A stretch of 64,000 nucleotides of DNA, taken from contig CAWUIQ010000014.1 in assembly GCA_963922565.1 (NCBI GenBank), positions 1 to 64,000 on the forward strand, written 5' to 3'. The stretch comes from JBCBKL01 sp963922565. Lineage in GTDB: Bacteria > Pseudomonadota > Alphaproteobacteria > Rhodobacterales > Rhodobacteraceae. The notes below the pieces were generated by a model. The model made no database searches and was not told the origin of the DNA. It saw nothing but the letters and a program-made list of their open reading frames with translations. The position numbers and the translations under genes are program-made. Below are positions 43,395-51,615 of this stretch, in pieces. How positions within the stretch are numbered: position 1 is the first letter of the stretch; each line of letters opens with the position of its first letter.

Positions 43395-44725
43395 GCCGCC
43401 TTCCTCACGCGGGCAAATTCGGGGACCCAGTCGCCGTGGGCGGTGAGCAGATCGGTGACCAGCGACCGGATCTGGCGCAGGTCAAGTTCGGCCGCCGTGT
43501 GCGGGTCCATCATGGCCGCGTGATAGATGTGTTCGACATTTTCCTCGACCAGCGCGCGCACAACCAGTTCCTGCACGTTGATCTGGGTGCGCATCAGCGC
43601 GACCAGTTGGGGCGGGATGTCATCAACCACTGACGGCTGCACGCCATTGCGATCGACAAGGCACGGCACCTCGACCGCGGCCCCGATGGGCAATTGCGGC
43701 GCCTGACCCCGATTGGGCAGGTTGCCATAGATCGTATAGGGCGCATCGGTGACCATCGCATTCATGATCTCGGCGGCGAATTCGTGGCTCTTTTCAACCG
43801 CGATATCGGCGGTCTTGAGCGTCTCGGCCTGTGCCGCCCATTCGGCGATCTGCTCTTCGCAGCGCTGCGGATATTCATCGAGCGGGATCGAGAAGTCTTC
43901 GATCAGATCGTTCCGGCCATCCTTGATGAACCAGGGGACGTATTCGGCGAAATGTTCGGAGCTTTCGGTGCAGAAGTATCCCAAATGCTCCATCACCTCG
44001 TACCGGACCTTGTTGGCGCAGCGCGGCATCAAAAGCGGCGGCTTGGGCAGGCGGCCCTCGGCATATCCGCGCCGCAGATCGGGATAGATCGAGCGACCCT
44101 GATGTTCGAGCTTGAGGAAGAATGCGACGTGATTGACCCCCGCCACGCGGTAGTCAATCTGATCCTTTGGCAGGTCGAGATCATGCGCCAGTTCCTCAAC
44201 CGTGTTCTGCACCGAATGGCACAGCCCTACTTGCCTTACATGGGGGTACCGTTCCGCCAAGGCCCACGTGTTTATGGCCATCGGGTTCACGTATTGCAGC
44301 ATCAGCGCATCGGGGCACAGCTCTGCCATGTCCGCGGCAAGCCGCCAAAGATGCGGAACCGTCCTCAGCCCACGCATGATGCCACCAATGCCAAGCGTGT
44401 CGGCGATGGTCTGGCGCAGGCCGTACTGCTTCGGGATCTCAAAGTCGGTCACGGTGCAGGGGCGATAACCGCCGATCTGAAAGGCGACGACGACAAAGTC
44501 GGCACCATCCACGGCCTCGCGCTGGTTCATCGTCGTCTCGACGCGCGCACCGGCCTTCATCGCCATGACCAGCTTTTTGGCCACCACTTCGGACTCCGCG
44601 AGGCGCTTTGCGTCGATGTCCATCAGCGTGAACGTCGCGTCGGAAAGGGCGGGGAAATGCAACGCATCGCCCACGATGTTCTTCATGAAAATCGTGCTGC
44701 CCGCACCGATGAAAGCGATTTTCAT
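43391..44725 (-). CDS. melA: GH4 alpha-galactosidase (MelA-type)
   Basis: Glycoside hydrolase family 4 enzyme, 444 residues, NAD+- and Mn2+-dependent. The Rossmann N-terminus is KIAFIGAGSTIFMKNIVGDAL; the family-typical segments QTIADTLGIGGIMRGLRTVPHLW, MLQYVNPMAINTWAL, VGLCHSVQNTVEELA (Cys-His metal ligands, about residue 175) and AGVNHVAFFLKL follow. The CHS form is characteristic of alpha-galactosidases such as MelA (other GH4 enzymes have CNxP). It acts in the cytoplasm on imported melibiose or raffinose-type sugars. ATG at 44725 has GGAG 9 bases upstream; an in-frame extension of 96 codons lies in the permease gene and was dropped. Confidence 0.92.
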   Translation of the reverse strand: MKIAFIGAGSTIFMKNIVGDALHFPALSDATFTLMDIDAKRLAESEVVAKKLVMAMKAGARVETTMNQREAVDGADFVVVAFQIGGYRPCTVTDFEIPKQYGLRQTIADTLGIGGIMRGLRTVPHLWRLAADMAELCPDALMLQYVNPMAINTWALAERYPHVRQVGLCHSVQNTVEELAHDLDLPKDQIDYRVAGVNHVAFFLKLEHQGRSIYPDLRRGYAEGRLPKPPLLMPRCANKVRYEVMEHLGYFCTESSEHFAEYVPWFIKDGRNDLIEDFSIPLDEYPQRCEEQIAEWAAQAETLKTADIAVEKSHEFAAEIMNAMVTDAPYTIYGNLPNRGQAPQLPIGAAVEVPCLVDRNGVQPSVVDDIPPQLVALMRTQINVQELVVRALVEENVEHIYHAAMMDPHTAAELDLRQIRSLVTDLLTAHGDWVPEFARVRKAA

Positions 44726-45570
44726 TTCACAGCTCCGAGTGTCAGACCGGCGATGAAGTGCCGTTGCATCAGAAAGAACATGACGACAGGCGGAACCGCC
44801 GCCAGCAGCGACGCCGCCGAAACCAGATGCCAGTTGTTCACGAACTGCCCGTTGAGGGCCCGAACCCCGGCAGTGATCGGCTTGGCCGTTTCCCCCTGGG
44901 TCAGCACGTTGGCCCAAAAGAAATCGTTCCAGACGAACGTAAAGATCAGCACGGCCAGTGCCGCCACGGCCGGACGCACCAGGGGCAGAACGACGTACCA
45001 GAAGATCTTCCATTCGGCCACGCCCTCAATCCGGGCGCTTTCGATCAGATCAAAGGGCAGCGCCTTGATGAAATTGCGCATGAAAAGCGTGCAGAACCCG
45101 GTCTGAAACGCCGAATGGAACAGGACCTGTCCCTGGATCGTGTCGTAAAGCCCAGTCTGCACCGACATGTCCCGCACCGGCACCATCAGGATCTGGAAGG
45201 GCACGAAGTTCCCTGCGACGAACAGAAAAAACAGCGGCAAGGCCACCCGAAAGCGATAGATCGCCAGCGCGTATCCCGCCAGACAGGCGAGCGCGACCGA
45301 AATCGTCACCGTCGGCACCGTGATAAGCACCGAATTCATCAGGTACATCGCGGCCTGACTTTGGGTGAAAACGGCCTGGTAGTTGGCGAAAAGCTCGAAT
45401 GAAGACGGCCAGCCAAAGACGTTACCCGCGTTGATGTCCGATCCGGGCCGGATTGACGTCAAGAAGATCGCGATGAGCGGCAACAGCCAGATCAGCAGGG
45501 CAACCGGCAGAAAGGCCTGATAGCTGGCGCGGGCAACGGGGCCGGACTTTTCGATGGGACGGGGAAACAT
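44722..45570 (-). CDS. CUT1 sugar ABC transporter permease (MalG-type)
   Basis: Inner-membrane permease, 282 residues, with six hydrophobic segments and the coupling loop ESARIEGVAEWKIFWYVVLPLVRPAVAA (the EAA motif, Ala replaced by Ser). It ends AGLTLGAVK, the typical GxxxGAVKG-like C-terminus of MalG-type permeases. With the protein encoded just upstream it forms the channel for the galactoside importer. It starts 1 base after the upstream permease stop and overlaps melA by 4 bases. Confidence 0.9.
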   Translation of the reverse strand: MFPRPIEKSGPVARASYQAFLPVALLIWLLPLIAIFLTSIRPGSDINAGNVFGWPSSFELFANYQAVFTQSQAAMYLMNSVLITVPTVTISVALACLAGYALAIYRFRVALPLFFLFVAGNFVPFQILMVPVRDMSVQTGLYDTIQGQVLFHSAFQTGFCTLFMRNFIKALPFDLIESARIEGVAEWKIFWYVVLPLVRPAVAALAVLIFTFVWNDFFWANVLTQGETAKPITAGVRALNGQFVNNWHLVSAASLLAAVPPVVMFFLMQRHFIAGLTLGAVK

Positions 45571-45571
45571 C

Positions 45572-46567
45572 TCAGCGGGCCTCCCGTTCGTCCTGGTACA
45601 TCCGCCACAGGAAGTAGCTGATGTAGAACAGCATGATGATGAAAAGGACCGTCGCGATGGCCGAGCCGTATCCGTACCGGTCGCCGTATTCGGAAATCGC
45701 TGTTTCGAACATGTAATAGGCCAACACGTTGGTCGACCCGAATGGCCCGCCCTGCGTCATGATCGCGATCATGTCGAATGATCGCAGCGCGCCGATGACC
45801 GTCACGACAACCGCGATGAACGTGGCCGGGCGCAATTGCGGGATGACGACATACCACAGCATCCGCCAGCCCTTGGCGCCGTCAAGCCGCGCCGCCTCGA
45901 TCTGGTCGGCAGCCACATTGTTGAGGCCGGTGAGATACAGGATCATGCAATAGGCGATCTGGGGCCAAAGACCGGCGGCGATAATGCCATAGGTCGCGTA
46001 TTCGGGCGACGACAGGATGTCAGGCGGCGTGCGCGAGCATTTGAAGGTCGCGTTGCCAAGGATGTTGACCGTCTCTTCGCAGTAAATGGCCTTCCAAATG
46101 CTTCCGATCACACCGAAATCCGGGTTGTAGAACCAGCCAAAGATCAGGCCCACAACGACTTGGCTGATAACAAACGGAAAAAAGAACATCGACTTGTAAA
46201 ACCGCATCCCCGTGACCGTCTGGTTCAGGAAAAGTGCGATGAACAGGCCCGCAGGCACGGCGAGCATGTAGAGGATCAGCCAGATGACGTTGTTCTTGAG
46301 CGAGGTCCAGAATTTCGGGTCGTCCCAAAGCTTGGCGTAGTTTTCGAAACCGACCCAGACGGCGGTCGATTCACCATCAGCCGTGTAAAGCCCGTTCCAT
46401 TGGTAAAGGCTGAGCCACAGGGACTGGAAGATCGGGATGACAACGTAAATCGAAAAGAAAACGAGAGCGGGGATCAGAAAGAACCACGGCGCGACTGCAA
46501 GCTTGTTACGCGACAGCCACGAGGCGCGCGTCACCGCCTGTGTTTCGGAAAGAGACGTTACAGCCAT
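45572..46567 (-). CDS. CUT1 sugar ABC transporter permease (MalF-type)
   Basis: Inner-membrane permease, 331 residues. After a 25-residue cytoplasmic N-terminus come six or more membrane helices (APWFFLIPALVFFSIYVVIPIFQSLWLSLY first), an enlarged periplasmic loop with two Cys (YCEETVNILGNATFKCSRTP, about residues 170-195) and the coupling loop EAARLDGAKGWRMLWYVVIPQLRP. The cysteine-containing loop is unusual for this family and could form a disulfide. It lies downstream of the binding-protein gene with 120 bases between. Confidence 0.9.
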   Translation of the reverse strand: MAVTSLSETQAVTRASWLSRNKLAVAPWFFLIPALVFFSIYVVIPIFQSLWLSLYQWNGLYTADGESTAVWVGFENYAKLWDDPKFWTSLKNNVIWLILYMLAVPAGLFIALFLNQTVTGMRFYKSMFFFPFVISQVVVGLIFGWFYNPDFGVIGSIWKAIYCEETVNILGNATFKCSRTPPDILSSPEYATYGIIAAGLWPQIAYCMILYLTGLNNVAADQIEAARLDGAKGWRMLWYVVIPQLRPATFIAVVVTVIGALRSFDMIAIMTQGGPFGSTNVLAYYMFETAISEYGDRYGYGSAIATVLFIIMLFYISYFLWRMYQDEREAR

Positions 46568-46648
46568 CGGGTCGCCTCGCTTTCGGGTTGTTGGTGTTCC
46601 GGCGCATTCGGCGCCGCGTGCGGGATATGCCCCTCGGGTCAGTCGGTT

Positions 46649-46678
46649 GGATGGCCCGCCCCGAAAAGCGGGCCATCC
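46649..46678 (-). other. intercistronic hairpin after the galactoside binding-protein gene
   Basis: GGATGGCCCGC (46649-46659) and GCGGGCCATCC (46668-46678) form a perfect 11-bp stem with an 8-base loop; no T run follows on the minus strand. It probably stabilises the binding-protein mRNA. Confidence 0.65.
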
Positions 46679-46687
46679 GGTCGGGTC

Positions 46688-47920
46688 TTAGTAAACCTCG
46701 GCCTGCACCTCATCGAGGCGCTGCAGCACTTCGTCGACGGTCGAGGTGTCCAGCATGAACCTCTGGAACCCTTCCATACCAGCCTTGGCCATCGCAGCAG
46801 GTGCATCGCGGTCATAGAACTGGGCAATGCCCGCAGCCGTGGACACGGTCGCAAAGCCTTCCTGTATGAACTTGTCATCGCTGATCTCAGCCTTGGAGTT
46901 GATCGGCAGCTGACCAATCGTCTTGTTCCACTGCGCCTGAACGTCCGGTCGGGCGACAAAGGCAAGGAACTTGCGCGCGTCTTCCTTGTTCTTGGCATTT
47001 GTCGGGATAAAGAACGCATCGGCCGGCGCTTCTTCGGCACGGGCAACGTTCGGATCGATGGTCGGGAACTGGAAATAGTCGATCTGATCCGCGGTCAGGC
47101 CGGCATTCTTCATGCCGTCAACGGCAAAGTTGCCCATGACATACATCGCCGCATCGCCATTCGCGAAGGGTGCCAGCGCGTCCTGCCAGCTCATCGAGGC
47201 ATGGTTGTCGACAAAGCCACATTCGTTGATCAGCTGTTCCCAGTTGGCAAAGGTCTGACGAATGCGCGGATCGGTATACTTGATCTTGCCCGCCGTCAGG
47301 TCGTTGTGGACGTCATAGCCGTTGGTGCGCAGGTTGATATAGTCAAAGACGCCCGCGGCCGTCCAAAGGAACTTGGTCCCGATGGTGAAAGGCGTGACGC
47401 CGTTTTCCTTCATCACACCACATGCAGCGAGCAGTTCGTCCCATGTCTGCGGCTCTTCGAGCTTCAGGAGGTCAAAGATGTCTTTGCGGTAGTAGATGCC
47501 CCACTGATAATAGCTGTAGGGAACGCCCCAGATCTTGCCGTCGCGCGACATGGTCGGCTTGATCGCGGCAAGGTCTTCGTTAAAGCCGTTCTCTTCCCAG
47601 ACGTCATCCACCGGCTCGAAGAGGCCCGCGTCAACGAAGGGCGCCATACGGTTGCCGGGATACCAGCTGGTGACATCCGGCGCATCGGCGGTGAGGAAGT
47701 TCCGGATCGCCGTCTTGTGCGCTTCGCGGTCGTTGTTGTTGACGATGACGTTGATGTCCGGGTTCTCTTTCTGGAACTGCGCAACAGCGTCGTCAAAGCC
47801 CTTTTTGGGGCCCGGGTTGAGGTCGTCGAAGTTGATGACCAGATCACGCGCCAAGGCCGATCCGGCCATGAGCGATGTCAAAGCAAGCGCGGCAACGGCC
47901 GACTTGAGCGTTCGGTACAT
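46688..47920 (-). CDS. CUT1 sugar ABC transporter substrate-binding protein
   Basis: Periplasmic binding protein (SBP_bac_1), 410 residues. The signal peptide MYRTLKSAVAALALTSLMAGSALA is followed by RDLVINFDDLNPGPKKGFDDAVAQFQKENPDINVIV; landmarks are TADAPDVTSWYPGNRMAPFVDAGLFEPVDD, GKIWGVPYSYYQWGIYYRKDIFD and NGDAAMYVMGNFAVDGMK. The operon suggests alpha- or beta-galactosides as ligands. The ATG has GGGAGGA upstream. It is first gene of the minus-strand operon and divergent from iclR. Two cysteines (ELLAACGV and INECGF) are present in the mature protein. Confidence 0.9.
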   Translation of the reverse strand: MYRTLKSAVAALALTSLMAGSALARDLVINFDDLNPGPKKGFDDAVAQFQKENPDINVIVNNNDREAHKTAIRNFLTADAPDVTSWYPGNRMAPFVDAGLFEPVDDVWEENGFNEDLAAIKPTMSRDGKIWGVPYSYYQWGIYYRKDIFDLLKLEEPQTWDELLAACGVMKENGVTPFTIGTKFLWTAAGVFDYINLRTNGYDVHNDLTAGKIKYTDPRIRQTFANWEQLINECGFVDNHASMSWQDALAPFANGDAAMYVMGNFAVDGMKNAGLTADQIDYFQFPTIDPNVARAEEAPADAFFIPTNAKNKEDARKFLAFVARPDVQAQWNKTIGQLPINSKAEISDDKFIQEGFATVSTAAGIAQFYDRDAPAAMAKAGMEGFQRFMLDTSTVDEVLQRLDEVQAEVY

Positions 47921-47974
47921 AGGTGTCCTCCCAGTTGTTTTGGGTTCTCGCCTGCCAGATTTCCTTTGACAGGA

Positions 47975-48013
47975 AGTTCCACATAGTGAAACTTAATCCC
48001 AACTATTGGAACT
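47975..48013. promoter_or_regulatory. two tandem IclR-type operator sites
   Basis: Site 1 (47975-47993) is AGTTCCAC-3-GTGAAACT, a near palindrome centred on 47984. Site 2 (47995-48013), read on the minus strand, begins AGTTCCAATAGTT and is centred on 48004. The centres are 20 bp apart. Both sit between the divergent binding-protein and IclR genes and resemble GTTCCA-type IclR operators. Confidence 0.6.
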
Positions 48014-48069
48014 ATGCGGTCGCAAGAGGAACAGGTCAATAGATTCCTCGCACCGCTGGGGAGGATCCA

Positions 48070-48858
48070 GTGAACACGCAAAGCCGCGGGACCGGCGAAG
48101 GAACGATTGGCAAGGCGCTCGACGTCCTTGACCTCGTGGCCGAGCTTGGCCGCCCCGTCCGGTTTTCGGAATTGCAGGGGCACTCGGCCCTGCCAAAGGC
48201 AACGCTTTACCGGCTGGTCCAGACCCTGACGGCGCAGGACATGCTGCGCTACGACGAAGAGCGGCAGACCTATGCACCGGGTCTGCGCCTTGTTCGCCTT
48301 GCCCATGCGGCGTGGCAGCAAAGTGCCCTGGCCCCGATTGCTCGCCCTCATATCGACGCCTTGGCCGAAAAGGTGGGCGAGACGGTGCATCTGGCCCAGC
48401 TTGACGGCGGTCAGGTTCTCTATGTTGATAAGAGGAACGCAGCCCAACCCATTGAAATGTTTAGCCAGGCAGGTAAGGTGGGCCCCGGATATTGCACCGG
48501 CGTTGGCAAGGCGATGCTGGCTTTTCTCGAACCCGAGGCGCAGGCCCGCGCCGTCGATCGGCAGGCCTTTTTCGCCCACACGCCCGCTACATTGACAGAC
48601 GCCTCGGCCTTGTTGGCCGAGCTCGAAGAGATCCGCCGCGACGGCGTCGCCTATGACCGGGAAGAGCACGAACCGGGCATCATCTGCGTCGCCGCCCCGA
48701 TCCTGGGTCAGGCCGGTCGGGTGATGGGCGCGTTGTCGATCACCACCTCGACCGAGCGCAATTCGCTCACCGATCTCGACCGATACATCCCCGATCTGAA
48801 AAAGACCGCCCAGCAGATCGCCCATGCCGCCGAAAGCTGGCAGTTCCCAAGTCAATGA
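48070..48858 (+). CDS. IclR-family regulator of the galactoside locus
   Basis: IclR-type transcription factor, 262 residues. The winged HTH is residues 8-75 (GEGTIGKALDVLDLVAELGRPVRFSELQGHSALPKATLYRLVQTLTAQDML) and the effector domain is 80-255 (VGETVHLAQLDGGQVLYVDKRNAAQPIEMFSQAGKVGPGYCTGVGKAML, ICVAAPILGQAGRVMGALSI). The start is GTG at 48070, with GGGGAGGA a few bases upstream. It is divergent from the binding-protein gene across two candidate operators and 13 bases before the ATPase gene, so it probably controls both directions in response to a galactoside or pathway intermediate. Confidence 0.9.
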   Translation: MNTQSRGTGEGTIGKALDVLDLVAELGRPVRFSELQGHSALPKATLYRLVQTLTAQDMLRYDEERQTYAPGLRLVRLAHAAWQQSALAPIARPHIDALAEKVGETVHLAQLDGGQVLYVDKRNAAQPIEMFSQAGKVGPGYCTGVGKAMLAFLEPEAQARAVDRQAFFAHTPATLTDASALLAELEEIRRDGVAYDREEHEPGIICVAAPILGQAGRVMGALSITTSTERNSLTDLDRYIPDLKKTAQQIAHAAESWQFPSQ

Positions 48859-48871
48859 AACGGAGACACCC

Positions 48872-49933
48872 ATGTCAGGCGTAACGCTCGAAAAAGCCGT
48901 CAAGAAATATGGCGCCACGCAAGTCATCCACGACATCGACCTTCAGATCGAGCATGGGGAATTCTGCGTTTTCGTCGGGCCTTCTGGATGTGGCAAGTCG
49001 ACCCTTTTGCGGATGATCGCAGGGCTGGAAGAGACGACTGCGGGGCAAATCAGCATCGGGGGGCGCGAAGTGACCCATGCCGACCCTGCGGATCGCGGCG
49101 TGGCGATGGTGTTCCAGACCTACGCGCTCTACCCCCACATGACGGTCGAAGAAAACATGGGCTTCGGCCTCAAGATGAATGGTGAACCCAAGGACAGCAT
49201 CAAATCCAAGGTCGATGAGGCCGCGCGTATTCTGAAGCTGGGCGAATATCTCGAACGCAAACCCAAGGCCCTTTCGGGCGGCCAACGCCAACGGGTCGCG
49301 ATCGGGCGGGCCATCGTGCGGGGACCAGAGGTGTTTCTATTCGACGAACCGCTGTCAAACCTGGACGCCGAATTGCGGGTCGACATGCGGGTCGAAATCG
49401 CTCGGCTGCATAAGGAAATCGGGGCCACGATGATCTACGTCACCCACGATCAGGTCGAGGCGATGACACTGGCCGACAAGATCGTGGTGCTGCGGGCCGG
49501 TTACATCGAGCAGGTCGGCAGCCCGATGGACCTTTACAAGGATCCCGACAACAAATTCGTCGCCGGCTTCATCGGCTCACCTTCGATGAACTTCGTCAAC
49601 GGTGTGGTCGAAGGGGGCGCCGTCCGCGTCCCTGCCCTGCAGGACATGCGGGTCGAGACGGCGGTTGCCCTGCCAGCTGACGGCAGCCCGGTGATCGTGG
49701 GCCTGCGACCGCAAGAGATGGAGATCAGCGCCGCACCCTCGCCCGTACGCCTTGATATTCGGGAGCGTCTGGGCGGTGTGGCCTATGACTATCTCACCAC
49801 ACCAACCGGCGAACGGCTGGTCGTCGAAAGCAAGGGCGATCTGGCGATGGAGGAAGGCACAGAGGTGACAGTGCAGTTCGACCCGGCCAACGCGATGTTC
49901 TTTGACGCGAAGACAGAAAAGCGCTTGCGCTAG
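48872..49933 (+). CDS. CUT1 sugar ABC transporter ATP-binding protein (UgpC/MsmK/MalK-type)
   Basis: ABC ATPase, 353 residues. Walker A GPSGCGKST (about residue 38), Q-loop MVFQTYALYPHMTVEENM, signature ALSGGQRQRVAIGRAIV, Walker B VFLFDEPLSNLDAELRV, H-loop YVTHDQVEAMTLADKI. Residues about 235-353 form the regulatory MalK-like TOBE domain (FVAGFIGSPSMNF, VIVGLRPQEMEI). It must energise the two permeases encoded on the opposite strand. It is co-transcribed with iclR instead of with the permeases. ATG at 48872 has GGAG upstream. Confidence 0.92.
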   Translation: MSGVTLEKAVKKYGATQVIHDIDLQIEHGEFCVFVGPSGCGKSTLLRMIAGLEETTAGQISIGGREVTHADPADRGVAMVFQTYALYPHMTVEENMGFGLKMNGEPKDSIKSKVDEAARILKLGEYLERKPKALSGGQRQRVAIGRAIVRGPEVFLFDEPLSNLDAELRVDMRVEIARLHKEIGATMIYVTHDQVEAMTLADKIVVLRAGYIEQVGSPMDLYKDPDNKFVAGFIGSPSMNFVNGVVEGGAVRVPALQDMRVETAVALPADGSPVIVGLRPQEMEISAAPSPVRLDIRERLGGVAYDYLTTPTGERLVVESKGDLAMEEGTEVTVQFDPANAMFFDAKTEKRLR

Positions 49934-50193
49934 GGTCGAGCTGATTACGGGTTGAAGCGGTCCGAAACGGACGTTGCTTCAAGTCCAACATGCAGCAGTG
50001 CCGATCGCATTCGCCATGTGCCGCAGGTAGGAATACGATTGCTGCCGAGTTAACAGAATGCGGACGGAGTTGCCTTTCGCTGCGGATGCGCCAATGGCTC
50101 CCTTTTAAAAAATAAATCGTCATTCTCTCAGGTTCAGATTGATATGATGTGCGTGCCTGCAATGCTTACAACACTGCGCAGTGATCCCTTGGA
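49934..50193. other. intergenic region without a gene
   Basis: About 260 bases between the ATPase and marR stops. It holds a stem-loop at 49954-49980 (GAAGC...GCTTC with an inner GTCCG/CGGAC pairing), which may end the iclR transcript although no T run follows, and an AT-rich stretch near 50104-50120. No coding sequence was recognised. Confidence 0.4.
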
Positions 50194-50643
50194 CTAGTCT
50201 GAGCTGCGCTCAATTTGGCCAACCTTCGCAGTGACCTTTCCAAGCAAATCGAGCAACGTGTCCTGCTCATTTTCGTTCAGCGCAGACAAAAAGAATTCCA
50301 TGTTTTTGATATCTTGCCGATGCAGGATCTCCGCCAAGGCGCTGCCGGCCTCCGATAACACCAGCGAGGCTGCACGCCCGTCCTTGATGCTGCGTTTTCG
50401 CTCAACCAAGCCACGCTTTGTCAATCGCGCAATGACGCTGCTTGTCGTTGTAGGTGCCACCCCGAGGTGTTCGGTCAGGTCTGCCGCACGCATTCCTGGC
50501 GACGCGCGTAGCGCACCAATCGTGTTGAAATCCAATGCGTTGTACGGGATCACATGCTGATGATCCTTTGGCGTTCGCTCACTGACAAGCATAACACGCA
50601 TCAAGGTTCCGACGAGGTCCAGCAATTGAGGGGCGCGTGACAT
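50194..50643 (-). CDS. MarR-family transcriptional regulator
   Basis: MarR regulator, 149 residues. The winged-helix core spans residues about 40-110: LDFNTIGALRASPGMRAADLTEHLGVAPTTTSSVIARLTKRGLVERKRSIKDGRAASLVLSEAGSAL, including the DGR-type wing. A C-terminal helix (FLSALNENEQDTLLDLLGKV) completes the dimerisation domain. ATG at 50643 was chosen because the family N-terminus begins there; an in-frame 64-codon extension is Cys/Arg-rich. It is divergent from the SRPBCC gene, across a perfect palindrome that is its probable operator. The GC content is lower than in the flanking operons, suggesting an acquired pair. Confidence 0.88.
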   Translation of the reverse strand: MSRAPQLLDLVGTLMRVMLVSERTPKDHQHVIPYNALDFNTIGALRASPGMRAADLTEHLGVAPTTTSSVIARLTKRGLVERKRSIKDGRAASLVLSEAGSALAEILHRQDIKNMEFFLSALNENEQDTLLDLLGKVTAKVGQIERSSD

Positions 50644-50691
50644 TTGAAGTTTTTTGCCGCTTTCCCTTGAAGACACAAGGCCTCGAACCAA

Positions 50692-50714
50692 TTTACTACG
50701 AATGTCGTAGTAAA
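50692..50714. promoter_or_regulatory. candidate MarR operator
   Basis: A perfect 10-bp inverted repeat, TTTACTACGA (50692-50701) and TCGTAGTAAA (50705-50714), with a 3-base spacer. It ends 13 bases before the ATG of the SRPBCC gene and 48 bases from the marR start, so it can repress both. Confidence 0.75.
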
Positions 50715-50727
50715 TGGAGATCGAACA

Positions 50728-51303
50728 ATGCGAATGCTTGCTTCCGCCTTGGCCTTTGTTGCTTTCACGTCTGTTGCAGCTGCCGAAACGGCAATTCCCG
50801 CACCGCCTGACCTCGCAAGTGCCAGAAAATACCAATCCAATTCAGAAACCGTAATCCTGAACGCGCCGCTGACAGAGGCTTGGGCGTTCTGGCGCGACAA
50901 CCCTATCACCAATTTCGTGGAACCAACCGATCGCATTCCTGAAATCGCAGGTTTCGAGGTATTGCAGGGAAATTGGGGGGAACCCGACAGCATTCGTCGC
51001 GTCACGTTTCAATCCGGTGAAACAGCTTTGGAACGTGTTCTCACCAGTACCGAAAGCGAGTTCTCCTACCAGATTTGGAACATTGAGACGTCTTCTGGCC
51101 GTTTCATCAACCACATCTATGGCAAGTTCGAAGCGCAACCAGTGGAGAGCGGCACCGCGATAAACTGGAGCTACAATGTCAAACCCGCCGCGTTCTTTGC
51201 ACGCCCTTCGATCGCGTCCTTTATAAGAAACGACTTTGCGCCATTCATGGAGGGCGGATTGCAGGGTCTGGCAGCGGCGTATGCGGCAAGTCAACCAGGT
51301 TGA
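50728..51303 (+). CDS. exported SRPBCC-family protein
   Basis: A 191-residue protein with a signal peptide (MRMLASALAFVAFTSVAAA, cut before ETA) followed by a START/polyketide-cyclase-like SRPBCC fold: VILNAPLTEAWAFWRDNPITNFVEPTDRIPEI (helix-grip start, about residues 43-75), VTFQSGETALERVLTS, SGRFINHIYGKFEAQPVESGTAINWSYNV and a C-terminal helix. It probably binds a small hydrophobic ligand in the periplasm; the ligand is unknown. The start is ATG 50728 with ATGGAGA upstream. It is controlled by the divergent MarR protein if the palindrome is its operator. Confidence 0.72.
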   Translation: MRMLASALAFVAFTSVAAAETAIPAPPDLASARKYQSNSETVILNAPLTEAWAFWRDNPITNFVEPTDRIPEIAGFEVLQGNWGEPDSIRRVTFQSGETALERVLTSTESEFSYQIWNIETSSGRFINHIYGKFEAQPVESGTAINWSYNVKPAAFFARPSIASFIRNDFAPFMEGGLQGLAAAYAASQPG

Positions 51304-51615
51304 ATTGAATACTAGGAATTGTGGACAGGTCTGATCGGTCGTGGCCGCCACCTCCGGTCGTCGGTCACTCCACGCCTTCTCAGCACTCACCACGAGAGCC
51401 GCGCTGGTGTTCGAAGGGCTTGCCGAGACTCTGATGCATTCTCAGATCGCACATTTATAAATCGCGCACCATTCGTCAAAGAGGGCTCAAAGGGAGTACC
51501 TGCTGCAAGGCAATCCTATGACGGTCCGACGGAGCAAGGCAGGATTGCGCGGCACTTTTGCCAATGATCGCTTCGAGCCGGCTCCGGCTACACCCGCATC
51601 ACGCTGCAAGGGGGA
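51304..51615. other. intergenic region without a recognised gene
   Basis: About 310 bases of lower GC content. A short frame across 51319-51567 has no recognisable domain. A small inverted repeat AGCCGG/CCGGCT lies near 51580, close to the end of the anti-sigma gene. I see nothing else. Confidence 0.4.

Noticed and set aside
43694..45106. A 470-codon open frame antisense to the GH4 and permease genes
   Set aside because: No recognisable domain, and both opposing genes are strong family members with good starts.
45836..47986. A 716-codon open frame on the plus strand
   Set aside because: It lies wholly opposite the permease and binding-protein genes, and its translation has no domain and biased composition; a GC-rich antisense frame.
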